NCBI GenBank assembly: GCA_963555775.3
Contig: CAUVWY020000009.1
Location: 248,001-312,000 of the forward strand
Length of the DNA stretch: 64,000 nt
Direction of reading: 5' to 3'
Source: JAJEDW01 sp963555775
GTDB lineage: Bacteria; Acidobacteriota; Terriglobia; 20CM-2-55-15
Part shown: one piece after another, positions 48,451 to 56,176 of the stretch
Numbering within the stretch: position 1 is the first letter of the stretch
Layout of the letters: each line of letters starts with the position of its first letter
Program-made: the position numbers and the translations under genes
The notes under the pieces: generated by a model
Databases searched by the model: none
What the model was told of the DNA's origin: nothing
The model's input: only the letters and a program-made list of their open reading frames with translations

Positions 48451-49430
48451 GATCGGGATTCGATGGCGTGGGTCAGTTCGGGGCGCGTCAGCGATGCCGT
48501 GCCAATCTTGCCGACCACGACTCCCGCCGCATGATTGGCGAGCCAGGCCGCTTCTTCCATCGCCGCGCCGGCGGCGTGGGCGATGGCCATCGTGGCGATC
48601 ACCGTGTCCCCGGCCCCGGTGACGTCGAAAACCTCGAGTGCCGACGCGGGGATGTCATGAGCGGCATCCTGGCTGAAGAGAGACATCCCGTCCTCGCCCA
48701 GCGTAATCAGGACGTAAGGACATTCAAAACGTTCGAGGAGCTTGTTTCCGGCTTCGACCACGCTGGCCCGCTCGCGTATCGCTATGCCCGAAAGCAGTTC
48801 GGCCTCGCGACGGTTGGGAGTCATCATCGTTACCGGCCGGTAATAGTCGGCATGGTGGACCTTGGGATCCAGAAACACGGGTACGCCGGCCTGCTTCGCG
48901 CGCGGCAGCACTCGACCCAGCAGTTCCTCATTGACGACACCCTTGTCGTAGTCGGAAACGACGATGACCGCCGCATCGCCCAGAACCTTGTCGAACTGAC
49001 GGGCCAGCGCGTCCACAAGTTTCGATCCCACCGGCGACCTGTCTTCCCGGTCGGTGCGCACCACTTGTTGGCCGTGAGCCACAATCCGGGTCTTCAACGT
49101 CGTGTGACGGTCGTCTTCGACCAGATGTCCGGCGTCGATCCCCAGTTCCGCCAGCAGCATCTTCAATCGTGCCCCGGCGTCGTCGCGTCCGATGACGCCA
49201 ATCGTCAACGGATGACCTCCCAGGGCCCGGACGTTGGCCGCGACGTTGGCGCATCCGCCCGCCCGAAACGTTTCGGTTTCGACATCGACGACGGGCACCG
49301 GAGCCTCTGGTGAAATACGGTTCACCCGACCCCATATGAAGTCGTCAAGCATCAGATCGCCCAGAACAAGGATCGCCCTGCCCTGAAAATTGTCCACCAG
49401 CGACTTCAGCCGTTCGATCCGGATTGCCAT
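48447..49430 (-). CDS. D-glycero-beta-D-manno-heptose-7-phosphate kinase (RfaE/HldE kinase domain)
   Basis: 327 residues from ATG 49430. It is a PfkB-fold sugar kinase with ILVLGDLMLDDFIWGRVNRI, GGCANVAANVRALGGHP and the catalytic DVTGAGDTVIATMA near the C-terminus. SPEAPVPVVDVETETF is characteristic of the heptose-7-phosphate kinases that make the ADP-heptose precursor of LPS core. The cytidylyltransferase-type domain found in HldE is absent, so adenylylation must come from a separate HldC-like protein outside the window. The adjacent GT9 gene supports the heptose pathway. Confidence 0.9.
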   Translation of the reverse strand: MAIRIERLKSLVDNFQGRAILVLGDLMLDDFIWGRVNRISPEAPVPVVDVETETFRAGGCANVAANVRALGGHPLTIGVIGRDDAGARLKMLLAELGIDAGHLVEDDRHTTLKTRIVAHGQQVVRTDREDRSPVGSKLVDALARQFDKVLGDAAVIVVSDYDKGVVNEELLGRVLPRAKQAGVPVFLDPKVHHADYYRPVTMMTPNRREAELLSGIAIRERASVVEAGNKLLERFECPYVLITLGEDGMSLFSQDAAHDIPASALEVFDVTGAGDTVIATMAIAHAAGAAMEEAAWLANHAAGVVVGKIGTASLTRPELTHAIESRS

Positions 49431-49459
49431 ATCGTCCGTCGGTGACTCCTTGCTCCTTG

Positions 49460-50503
49460 CTATTTCGGATCGGGTTGTCGGATCAGGGACTCGACGGCAT
49501 CCGATACCTGACCGATCGTAACCGACTCGATGCACAACGGGGTTCGGGCAACCAGGCACCGATATCCCGGACACGGATTGCATTCGAATGGGTTCTGGAC
49601 GACGCGGTGTTCGACCTGCCACGGGCGCCATCGGATCGAATCCGACGATCCCCACACGGCCACCGTCGGCGTGCCGACAGCCGCGGCCAGATGCATCGGG
49701 CCCGAGTCGTTTCCCAGATAGATGCGCGCCCCCCGGATCAGTTCGGCCAACTTCGGAATCGTGAGGCCCAGAAGAATCAGGCAACCCGGAAGATTTCGGG
49801 CTGTTTCGGCGACGATGCGTTCTTCACCGGGGCCAGCGGTGAGCACCGGCCGTAAACCGTTTTCTTCGAGCCGCCGCCCAATGGCGGCGAAGCGCTCCGG
49901 GGACCAACGCTTGGTATCCATGACCGCGGCCGGATGAATCACCGCATATGCTTCCGCGGGCGTGTTCCGGCGAACCCACTCTGCGGCTTCAGGCTGCGGG
50001 GCGTAATAGAGCGGGGGCGTCCGTTCGATTTCGAGTCCCAGCGCCCGGAAGAAGGCCATTGTGTTTTCCACCGTATGCCTGCGCCCCGATTCCTGCGGAA
50101 CGAGCCTGGAATACAAGCGCCCGAACTGGTATCCCTCGAGCCCGATCCGCACACCGTGTACTGCAAGCGTATACAAGAGGCTGGTCGGCCCGCCGTGCAG
50201 GTTGACGACGGCATCGAAGGGTCGTCCGTACAGTTCCCGTACCGTTTGGACCTTGCCCTGCTTCGTCGTCAGGACTTCGTCGACATCCGGGTTGCCGTCG
50301 AAGCACGCCGCGAATTGGGGTTCGACGAGAACCGAAACCTGAAAGCGAGGGTATCGACTTTTCAGGGCGCGAAGTGGGCTGGTCAGCAGCAGCGAATCTC
50401 CCATCGACCGCAGTCGAATGAAAAGGAGCCGGGCATCGGCGCCGAGAGTGGCAAAAAAAGGGGTCACCGGCTCTGATGGAGTGTGGATGGCCGGATCGGG
50501 CAC
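49460..50503 (-). CDS. GT9-family ADP-heptose:LPS heptosyltransferase-like protein
   Basis: 347 residues. The GT9 layout is LLFIRLRSMGDSLLLTSPLRALK at the N-terminus, FDAVVNLHGGPTSLL, and AVIHPAAVMDTKRWSPERFAAI. The nucleotide-sugar site is YLGNDSGPMHLAAAVGTPTVAVWG. The C-terminal NPFECNPCPGYRCL cysteines occur in several heptosyltransferases. It would transfer heptose to lipid A-core acceptors in the inner leaflet. It precedes the heptose-7-phosphate kinase by 29 bp. Confidence 0.9.
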   Translation of the reverse strand: MPDPAIHTPSEPVTPFFATLGADARLLFIRLRSMGDSLLLTSPLRALKSRYPRFQVSVLVEPQFAACFDGNPDVDEVLTTKQGKVQTVRELYGRPFDAVVNLHGGPTSLLYTLAVHGVRIGLEGYQFGRLYSRLVPQESGRRHTVENTMAFFRALGLEIERTPPLYYAPQPEAAEWVRRNTPAEAYAVIHPAAVMDTKRWSPERFAAIGRRLEENGLRPVLTAGPGEERIVAETARNLPGCLILLGLTIPKLAELIRGARIYLGNDSGPMHLAAAVGTPTVAVWGSSDSIRWRPWQVEHRVVQNPFECNPCPGYRCLVARTPLCIESVTIGQVSDAVESLIRQPDPK

Positions 50504-50509
50504 GGCACG

Positions 50510-50680
50510 TTATTCCTCGATTTGCGCTTCGCTGGCCAGCATCACCGGAATATCGTCGCGAATCGGATAGACTCGGTGGCATTCGCTGCATTTCAGCCCA
50601 GCGTCGTCGTGGACCAACGTCAAGGAAGCCTTACAAAGTGGACAGACCAGAATCTTCAAGAGTTCGGCGTTCACGGCCAT
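50510..50680 (-). CDS. Trm112-family zinc-ribbon protein
   Basis: 56 residues from ATG 50680: MAVNAELLKILVCPLCKASL, then LKCSECHRVYPIRDDIPVML. The CPLC and CSEC pairs bind zinc. Bacterial Trm112-like (UPF0434) proteins are small partners of methyltransferases and are often next to LPS genes. The partner here is not known. It is 6 bp upstream of the GT9 gene and leads that operon. Confidence 0.85.
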   Translation of the reverse strand: MAVNAELLKILVCPLCKASLTLVHDDAGLKCSECHRVYPIRDDIPVMLASEAQIEE

Positions 50681-50762
50681 GACGGATGGTAACACAGACG
50701 CCCGCGGGCGCCGGTGGGGTGAGGACGGCCCGCCTGAACCGGATCTTGCACGATTGGGGGCT

Positions 50763-50820
50763 TGCAAGTCGTCTCTTCGAAAAAACGGCCCTTTCGTCCG
50801 AATTTCCCCGACGACTTGCA
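50763..50820. other. Inverted repeat in the 286-bp gap before the SpmA/SpmB fusion gene
   Basis: TGCAAGTCGTC (50763-50773) and GACGACTTGCA (50810-50820) are perfect 11-bp arms separated by 36 bases. There is no T-tract. It may be an operator, or the end pair of a small non-autonomous element. The rest of the gap shows no recognised gene. Confidence 0.45.
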
Positions 50821-50966
50821 CTACCATTCTGAAGGGTCGGCGTGAAGTCCTGAAGTGCGCCTGCGATCGGGAAGCCCGTGGGGACGGTGCTCCCGCATTC
50901 GAAACAGCCGTTTCACGTGCGGAACCGTTGCGGGTGTGAGACAAGAACGACAAAGGGCCTGGTAGC

Positions 50967-52280
50967 ATGCTCAACCTGATTTTCATTGTCCTGATCGTGG
51001 GATCGGTTCTGTTCGCCGCCTTCAACGGCACCATGGCCGACGTGATGAATGCCAGCATCGAGTCGGCCAATGGCGCCGTCCAGATCGCCATAGGGCTCCT
51101 CGGAATGATGGCGTTGTGGCTGGGCCTGATGCGGGTACTGCGGGACGCGGGGTTCATGCAGACAATCGCGCGAGGGCTGGCGCCCATAATGCACAGGCTG
51201 TTTCCGGATGTGCCTGCCGATCATCCCGCCATGGGCGCCATGATCCTGAATATCTCGGCGAACATGCTTGGACTGGGGAACGCGGCGACGCCGTTCGGAC
51301 TGAAGGCAATGCGGGAACTCGATGCCCTGAATGCCCGCCCCGGAGTAGCCACCAATTCGATGGCGCTCTTCCTGGCGATCAACACCTCGGGAGTGGCCGT
51401 GCTGCCGCTCGGCGTCGTTGCGGTGCGGGCCAGCCTGGGCTCGACGGACGCCGCCGGGATCATACTTCCCTCGATCCTCGCCACCTCATTCGCGACTGTT
51501 GCCGCGGTGGGAGTTGCCAAGCTTCTGGAGAGCCGAACCGCTTTTACTCTCGATCGCTACCCATCGAGCGCGACCGACGAAGGCGGTCAAACCGGCGACA
51601 CGACTGCCATCAAGGGCCTGGACCGAGCTCAGGAGGAAGTCAATGTTCAGAAGAGCGGTTCGTCTTCTAGATTGATCTGGGTGGCTCTCTTCCTTGTCCT
51701 GATGTGTATCGCGATCGCATTCGAGGCGGGCCGAACGGCGCCGGACCTGGGCGCCTGGGGATTTGCCAGCGCGCTCCTGTCATCGTGGTTGCTGCCGACT
51801 CTGATGGTTGCGATCTTGCTTGCGGGCTTCGTCCGCGGCATCGACGTATACGCATCGGTCGTGGCCGGGGCGAAGGAGGGGTTCAACATCTTCGTCGTCA
51901 TCATTCCATACCTGGTTGTGATCCTGGTGGCGGTGGGTATGTTCAGGGCTTCAGGAGCCCTTGATTTTCTCGCGGCTGGCATCACGAGCGTCACTTCGAT
52001 CCCTCCCGAAGGCTTGATGATGGGACTGGTTCGGCCACTTTCGGGAAGCGGTGCGTTCGGAGTCATGACCGAAGCCATGCAAGCGAACGGACCCGATTCC
52101 TTTGCGGGCTACCTCGTTTCGGTGCTCAACGGCAGTACGGAAACCACTTTCTATGTGTTGGCGCTCTACTTCGGAAGTGTCGCGGTGGGCACCGGACGCC
52201 ATACCGTCATCGCCTGTCTTGCGGCCGACCTCACGGGGTTCCTTGCGGCCTTTTTCTGGAGCCGGATCTTTTTCGGATAA
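50967..52280 (+). CDS. Nucleoside-recognition (Gate) domain protein, SpmA-SpmB fusion
   Basis: 437 residues with about ten membrane segments. The first half resembles spore maturation protein A (AAFNGTMADVMNASIESANG, LGLGNAATPFGLKAMREL). The second half resembles SpmB (RGIDVYASVVAGAKEGFNIF, IPPEGLMMGLVRPLSGSGAF, GSTETTFYVLALYFGSVAVG). A polar linker (about residues 195-230) joins them. Gate-domain proteins are proposed transporters. Homologues occur widely outside spore formers. The substrate is unknown. Confidence 0.87.
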   Translation: MLNLIFIVLIVGSVLFAAFNGTMADVMNASIESANGAVQIAIGLLGMMALWLGLMRVLRDAGFMQTIARGLAPIMHRLFPDVPADHPAMGAMILNISANMLGLGNAATPFGLKAMRELDALNARPGVATNSMALFLAINTSGVAVLPLGVVAVRASLGSTDAAGIILPSILATSFATVAAVGVAKLLESRTAFTLDRYPSSATDEGGQTGDTTAIKGLDRAQEEVNVQKSGSSSRLIWVALFLVLMCIAIAFEAGRTAPDLGAWGFASALLSSWLLPTLMVAILLAGFVRGIDVYASVVAGAKEGFNIFVVIIPYLVVILVAVGMFRASGALDFLAAGITSVTSIPPEGLMMGLVRPLSGSGAFGVMTEAMQANGPDSFAGYLVSVLNGSTETTFYVLALYFGSVAVGTGRHTVIACLAADLTGFLAAFFWSRIFFG

Positions 52281-52320
52281 AGGGAAGCCTCTCTCGTTCT
52301 GGCCGACAACCAACAGCCCA

Positions 52321-52459
52321 GCGCCCTGGCGCGCTTGATCCCGCGCGAGGACACGCGCCGCTACGCACCCGGCGCGACCGGCGTGAGGAACACGCCTGAG
52401 AACGCGCCGTTGAACGCGGGGCATCTCTTCTCCGGCGCGTGGACACGCGCCGCGCCCGC
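52321..52459. repeat. Degenerate REP-like repeats
   Basis: GCGCTTGATCCCGCGCGAGG, then CGCCGCTACGCACCCGGCGCG and further GCGCGTGG/ACGCGCC palindromes: diverged relatives of the 28-base unit at 10.86 kb. There is no coding potential. Confidence 0.7.
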
Positions 52460-52771
52460 TCTTCTTCTTCCTCCCCCACGCCGCCCCCACATCGTCCATG
52501 CTTACTTCCAGTTCGGTCAGAAACCTTCAGGCCATAGCCTGGGAACGCGGGCATCCTGCCCGCTCTTCCTCTTTCTCCCCCGCGCTGCCCCCACATCGTC
52601 CGCACCCTCTTTCATCTCAGTCAGAAACCTTCAAGTCATAGCCTGGGAACGCGAGCATCCTGCCCGCTCTTCCTCTTTCTCCCCCGCGCCGCCCCCGCAT
52701 CGTCCGCACCCTCTTTCATCTCAGTCAGAAACCTTCAGGCCTTGGCGCGCTTGATCCGGCGCGAGGAACGC
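52460..52771. repeat. Three tandem copies of a 104-bp repeat
   Basis: Units start at 52460, 52564 and 52668. Each begins TCTTCNTCTTYCTCCCCC-like pyrimidine-rich sequence and contains CATCGTCC, TCAGTCAGAAACCTTCA-type and, in the first two, GGGAACGCGRGCATCCTGCCCGC. Units 2 and 3 are much closer to each other than to unit 1. The third runs into GCGCGCTTGATCCGGCGCGAGG. Repeated peptides would be encoded, but no start or codon pattern supports a gene. Confidence 0.8.
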
Positions 52772-52845
52772 GCCGCTACGCGCCCGGCGCGAGGAACGCG
52801 CCTGAGAACGCGCCGCTGAACGCGGGTATCCTGCCCGCAACGTGG
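52741..52845. repeat. REP-like hairpin units
   Basis: The block GCGCGCTTGATCCGGCGCGAGG, then two GGCGCGAGGAACGCGCC hairpins, ends with GCGGGTATCCTGCCCGC. It is the same building block as 10854-10978. The remaining 52846-53074 holds only the upstream region of the DUF1761 gene, including AAAAAGGAG just before its ATG. Confidence 0.78.
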
Positions 52846-53074
52846 TGGGGCAATCCTGAATAGAGCTCCCCTGAGAACCGAAGGGCATTCCTGTGGTGGG
52901 CGACTGCGCCGGCCTGATGCCCATACAGTCATTGACGCCTCATTGCAATTCACGGACACTTTCCCGCATAAATGTTGCCTGGGGTCCCGTACGGCGGGCT
53001 ACCCCTTGAATACAACAGCGATTGATGCGGTCAGGAGACTTGCGATCCTGCCTCACAACTGAAAAAGGAGCGAC

Positions 53075-53473
53075 ATGGACATCAACTATCTGGCCGTGAT
53101 TGCCGCGGCGCTTTCGACCTTCCTGATAGGCGCGCTCTGGTATTCGCCTCTGCTTTTCAACGACGCCTGGATGAAGGCCAGCGGATTGAAAAAGGAAGAT
53201 GTGGCCGGCGGGAACATGGCGAAGATCTTCGGGCTGGCGTTCGTGTTCGAACTGATCATGGCCGCAAATCTTGCGGCCTTCCTGGCAGGGGCGGACACGA
53301 CGATACAGTGGGGAGCGACTGCAGGCGCACTTGCCGGAATCGGATGGGTGGCGTTGGCGATCGGAACGCTTTCGCTGTTCGAGCGGCGTTCCTGGACCTA
53401 CACACTGATCAACGGAGGCTACTTCGCGGTCTCGTTCATCGTGATGGGGATCATTCTGGGCGCGTGGCGCTAA
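53075..53473 (+). CDS. DUF1761-family membrane protein
   Basis: 132 residues with four helices: MDINYLAVIAAALSTFLIGA followed by LWYSPLLFNDAWMKASG, FGLAFVFELIMAANLAAFLAG, GALAGIGWVALAIGTLSLF and LINGGYFAVSFIVMGIILGA. This is the DUF1761 pattern. Its function is unknown. A clear ribosome-binding site (AAAGGAG) precedes the ATG. The stop is followed immediately by an inverted-end repeat element. Confidence 0.82.
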   Translation: MDINYLAVIAAALSTFLIGALWYSPLLFNDAWMKASGLKKEDVAGGNMAKIFGLAFVFELIMAANLAAFLAGADTTIQWGATAGALAGIGWVALAIGTLSLFERRSWTYTLINGGYFAVSFIVMGIILGAWR

Positions 53474-53761
53474 CCCGCCTTGCTCACGAGTTGTCTGCTG
53501 CAGCGCCGGATCCATCCGCCAGTGCCGCGTTCTACGGCGCGTTCCTCGCGCCGGATCAAGCGCGGTCGGGCACCTCGACGTACTGTCATCGCGCACCTTG
53601 GTGCGGCAGTAAAAAGCGCACCTTGGTGCGGCAGTCAGAAGTACGCCTCCGTCGCCCTCCCGGCGCGCGCCACGCGCCGCTACGCGCCCGGCGCGAGGAA
53701 CGCGCCGTTGGTCTGACGGCGTCTCCGACTCTTCGCGACGAAAACCCGTGCGAAACGCGGG
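53474..53761. repeat. Inverted-end repeat element carrying REP hairpins, copy 1
   Basis: The left end CCCGCCTTGCTCACGAGTT and the complement of the right end, CCCGCGTTTCGCACGGGTT, match at 15 of 19 positions. Inside are GCAGCGCCGGATCCATCCGC, two direct copies of GCGCACCTTGGTGCGGCAGT, and a REP-like GGCGCGAGGAACGCGCC hairpin. It shares its outer parts with 58247-58430. It begins directly after the DUF1761 stop. The 337-bp gap has no gene. Confidence 0.72.
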
Positions 53762-53810
53762 CTAAACACCTGGCGCGTGGCGCTCGACACCAACCGGAAC
53801 GGAAAGGGGA

Positions 53811-55907
53811 CTATTCGTCCTCGCCCACCCGGCCCTCCGATTCGGCCTTCGCCTTCTCGACGATCTTCCCGACCAATTGTCCCGGGACCTCGTCATAGTG
53901 GGCGAAGGACATCGTGTAGTTGCCATGTCCCCCCGTCTTTGACGTCAGGTCCGAAGCATAGGAAAGCATTTCCGACAGCGGCACCTGGGCCTTGATGACG
54001 GAGGTGGAACCTTTCATCTCCATGCCCTGAACCCGGCCCCGCCGGCTGTTCAGATCTCCCATCAGATCTCCGGCATACTCTTCTGGAGCGTCGATGACCA
54101 CGTTCATCACCGGTTCCAGCAGCACGGGTTTTGCCTGCTCCATCGCCTTGCGGAACGCCACCCGCCCCGCGATCTTGAACGCCATTTCGGACGAATCGAC
54201 CGTGTGATACGACCCGTCGTAGAGCGTCACCCTGAAGTCCACCGTCGGAAAACCGCCCAGCGTGCCCTTCAGCCGGGCCTCCTCGACGCCCTTTTCGATG
54301 GCCGGAATGTACTGTTTTGGAATCGAGCCGCCGAAGATCTCGTCGACGAACTGGAAATCGGAACCCCGCGGCAACGGTTCGACGCGGATCTTGCAGTCGC
54401 CAAATTGTCCGTGCCCACCCGATTGTTTCTTGTGCCGTCCCTGAACGTCGGCTTTTCCGCGAATGGTTTCGCGGTACGGAACCTTGGGCGGATGCAGGTT
54501 CACATCGACGCCAAATCGTTTCTTCAGGCGCGAAACCGCGATTTCGACGTGCATCTGACCCTGGCCCGACAGCAGGAACTCCTTCGTCTGGGGTTCCCGG
54601 TCGTAGTGCAGTCCGGGGTCTTCTTCGATGATCTTTTGAATAGCCGTGGAAATCTTTTCTTCGTCGCCCCGCGATTTGGGTTCGACTGCGAACGAAATCA
54701 TGGGTTCGGGCCACGCGATTTCGGGATAAACGATCGGCGATGACCGGTCGACGAGCGTGTCCCCGGTATGCACGTCCTTGAACTTTGCGACTGCCGCGAT
54801 ATCCCCCGCATTGATTTGACTGACCTGGACGGCTTCCTTTCCCTGCATCACGACAACGTGCCCGATGCGTTCCGACGATTCACGCTTCACGTTGTAGGGG
54901 GTCGTCTGATCCGTGAGCGTCCCGGAATACACCTTGAACAGAGAGATGCGGCCGGTAAACGGGTCGGAAATGGTTTTGAACACGTACGCGGAGAAGGGCT
55001 CGCTGCCGGAAATGTTGCGTTCGACGTCGGCGCCGGACGCATCCTTGCCCCGCACCGTTCCGCCTCGCGTAGGTTCGGGAGCGAAGTCGATAAACGCGTT
55101 CAGCAGAGAAGCCACTCCGATGTTCGTCGTGCCGGACGCATAGAGCACGGGATAGATGGCGCGTTTGTAGACCTGCTCCTTGAGGCCGTTCACGAGATCG
55201 TCGTCGGAAAGCGTTCCTTCGTCGAAGAACTTCTCCATAAGGGCGTCGTTGGATTCGGCGACCAATTCAACCAGCTTTTCGCGATACTCGCCGGCCTGTG
55301 CCTCAAGGTCATCCGGAATGTCGCCTTCGGCAAATTTTCCGCTGCTCCCATCGTAGATGTGGGCCTTCATCCGAACCAGGTCCACGACGCCCTTCAAGTT
55401 GCCGGCCGTTCCGATGGGGATCTGTACCGGTATTGCGGTTCGTCCGAACTCTCTCTGAATCGACGCCAGCGATTCGTCGAAATCGGCCCGTTCGCGGTCC
55501 ACGCGACTGATCAGGACAAAGCGCGGGACGGCGAACTCTTCGGCAAACTCCCAGACTTTCTCGGACTGCACCTGAATGCCCGAAGCGCAGTCGACGACCA
55601 CGACCGCCAGGTCGGCCACGCGCAGGGCTGCTCGAGCTTCCTGGATCATGTTGCCGAAACCGGGCGTGTCCAGAATGTTGATCTTGTGCCTGTTCCACTG
55701 GGCGAAGGCCATCTTGGTCGAAATCGTCATCTTGCGTTCGATTTCTTCCTCATCGTAGTCCGTCGGCGCGTTTCCGTCGTCGACGCTCCCCAGGCGGTTG
55801 GTCGCCCCGGAAATGAACAATGCGGACGAGACCAGAGAAGTCTTGCCGGTACCGCCGTGCCCTACCAGGGCCACGTTGCGGATGGCTTGGCTGTCGTAGA
55901 CGTTCAC
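53811..55907 (-). CDS. Elongation factor G-like translational GTPase (EF-G2 type)
   Basis: 698 residues from GTG 55907, which has AGGAG 7 bases upstream and starts at conserved NVYDSQAIRNVALVG. The G domain has P-loop G16-HGGTGK, switch/G3 DTPGF (80-84), but G4 SRVD at 134-137 in place of NKxD. Domains II-V follow: GSEPFSAYVFKTISDPFTGR, KEFLLSGQGQMHVEIAVSRL, QSGGHGQFGDCKIRVEPL and GDLNSRRGRVQGMEMKGST. EF-G2-type paralogues have uncertain roles in translation. The changed G4 may alter nucleotide binding. The frame extends to 56150 without similarity. Confidence 0.9.
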   Translation of the reverse strand: MNVYDSQAIRNVALVGHGGTGKTSLVSSALFISGATNRLGSVDDGNAPTDYDEEEIERKMTISTKMAFAQWNRHKINILDTPGFGNMIQEARAALRVADLAVVVVDCASGIQVQSEKVWEFAEEFAVPRFVLISRVDRERADFDESLASIQREFGRTAIPVQIPIGTAGNLKGVVDLVRMKAHIYDGSSGKFAEGDIPDDLEAQAGEYREKLVELVAESNDALMEKFFDEGTLSDDDLVNGLKEQVYKRAIYPVLYASGTTNIGVASLLNAFIDFAPEPTRGGTVRGKDASGADVERNISGSEPFSAYVFKTISDPFTGRISLFKVYSGTLTDQTTPYNVKRESSERIGHVVVMQGKEAVQVSQINAGDIAAVAKFKDVHTGDTLVDRSSPIVYPEIAWPEPMISFAVEPKSRGDEEKISTAIQKIIEEDPGLHYDREPQTKEFLLSGQGQMHVEIAVSRLKKRFGVDVNLHPPKVPYRETIRGKADVQGRHKKQSGGHGQFGDCKIRVEPLPRGSDFQFVDEIFGGSIPKQYIPAIEKGVEEARLKGTLGGFPTVDFRVTLYDGSYHTVDSSEMAFKIAGRVAFRKAMEQAKPVLLEPVMNVVIDAPEEYAGDLMGDLNSRRGRVQGMEMKGSTSVIKAQVPLSEMLSYASDLTSKTGGHGNYTMSFAHYDEVPGQLVGKIVEKAKAESEGRVGEDE

Positions 55908-56033
55908 GAAAAACTCCTTGTACGCTGGTTCGGCATGGGGCCGCCGATTTCGTCGACGCGAAACGCACCACGCGTCTTCCGGCGATCCTCCTTCGAATGT
56001 GCGGAGGTCCAGCGGCACGCGGCAGAATGCCGG

Positions 56034-56064
56034 GCGACCCTGCCGGGTTCTACCACGGGCTGCC
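56034..56064. repeat. Remnant of the 25-bp terminal repeat
   Basis: ACCCTGCCGGGTTCTACCACGGGCTGC resembles the right terminal repeat of the 24852-25122 element with a few changes. No matching second end was found nearby. It lies in the 269-bp gap between the divergent EF-G-like and M16-like genes, which otherwise shows no gene. Confidence 0.55.
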
Positions 56065-56176
56065 TGCCGGCGGGAAATGCCCTCGGAAACTTTCTGTATC
56101 GTTGCCGAACGACTGCCAAATCTAGCACAATCGAACGTCCTTGAAAACACTGCCCTCAGGCAGGTAGTCTCAACCC

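Noticed and set aside
50967..52280. Evidence of endospore formation from the SpmA/SpmB fusion
   Set aside because: SpmA/SpmB Gate proteins occur widely outside spore formers, and the window otherwise shows outer-membrane and LPS-type genes.
52335..52754. 139-codon ORF with repeated SSFSPAPPPH-like peptides
   Set aside because: The peptide repeats simply reflect the 104-bp tandem DNA repeat and REP hairpins; no ribosome-binding site or conserved domain.
53811..56150. Long N-terminal extension of the EF-G-like protein to 56150
   Set aside because: The 81 extra codons are Arg-rich without similarity. GTG 55907 has a good AGGAG site and begins exactly at the conserved NVYDSQAIRNVALVG.
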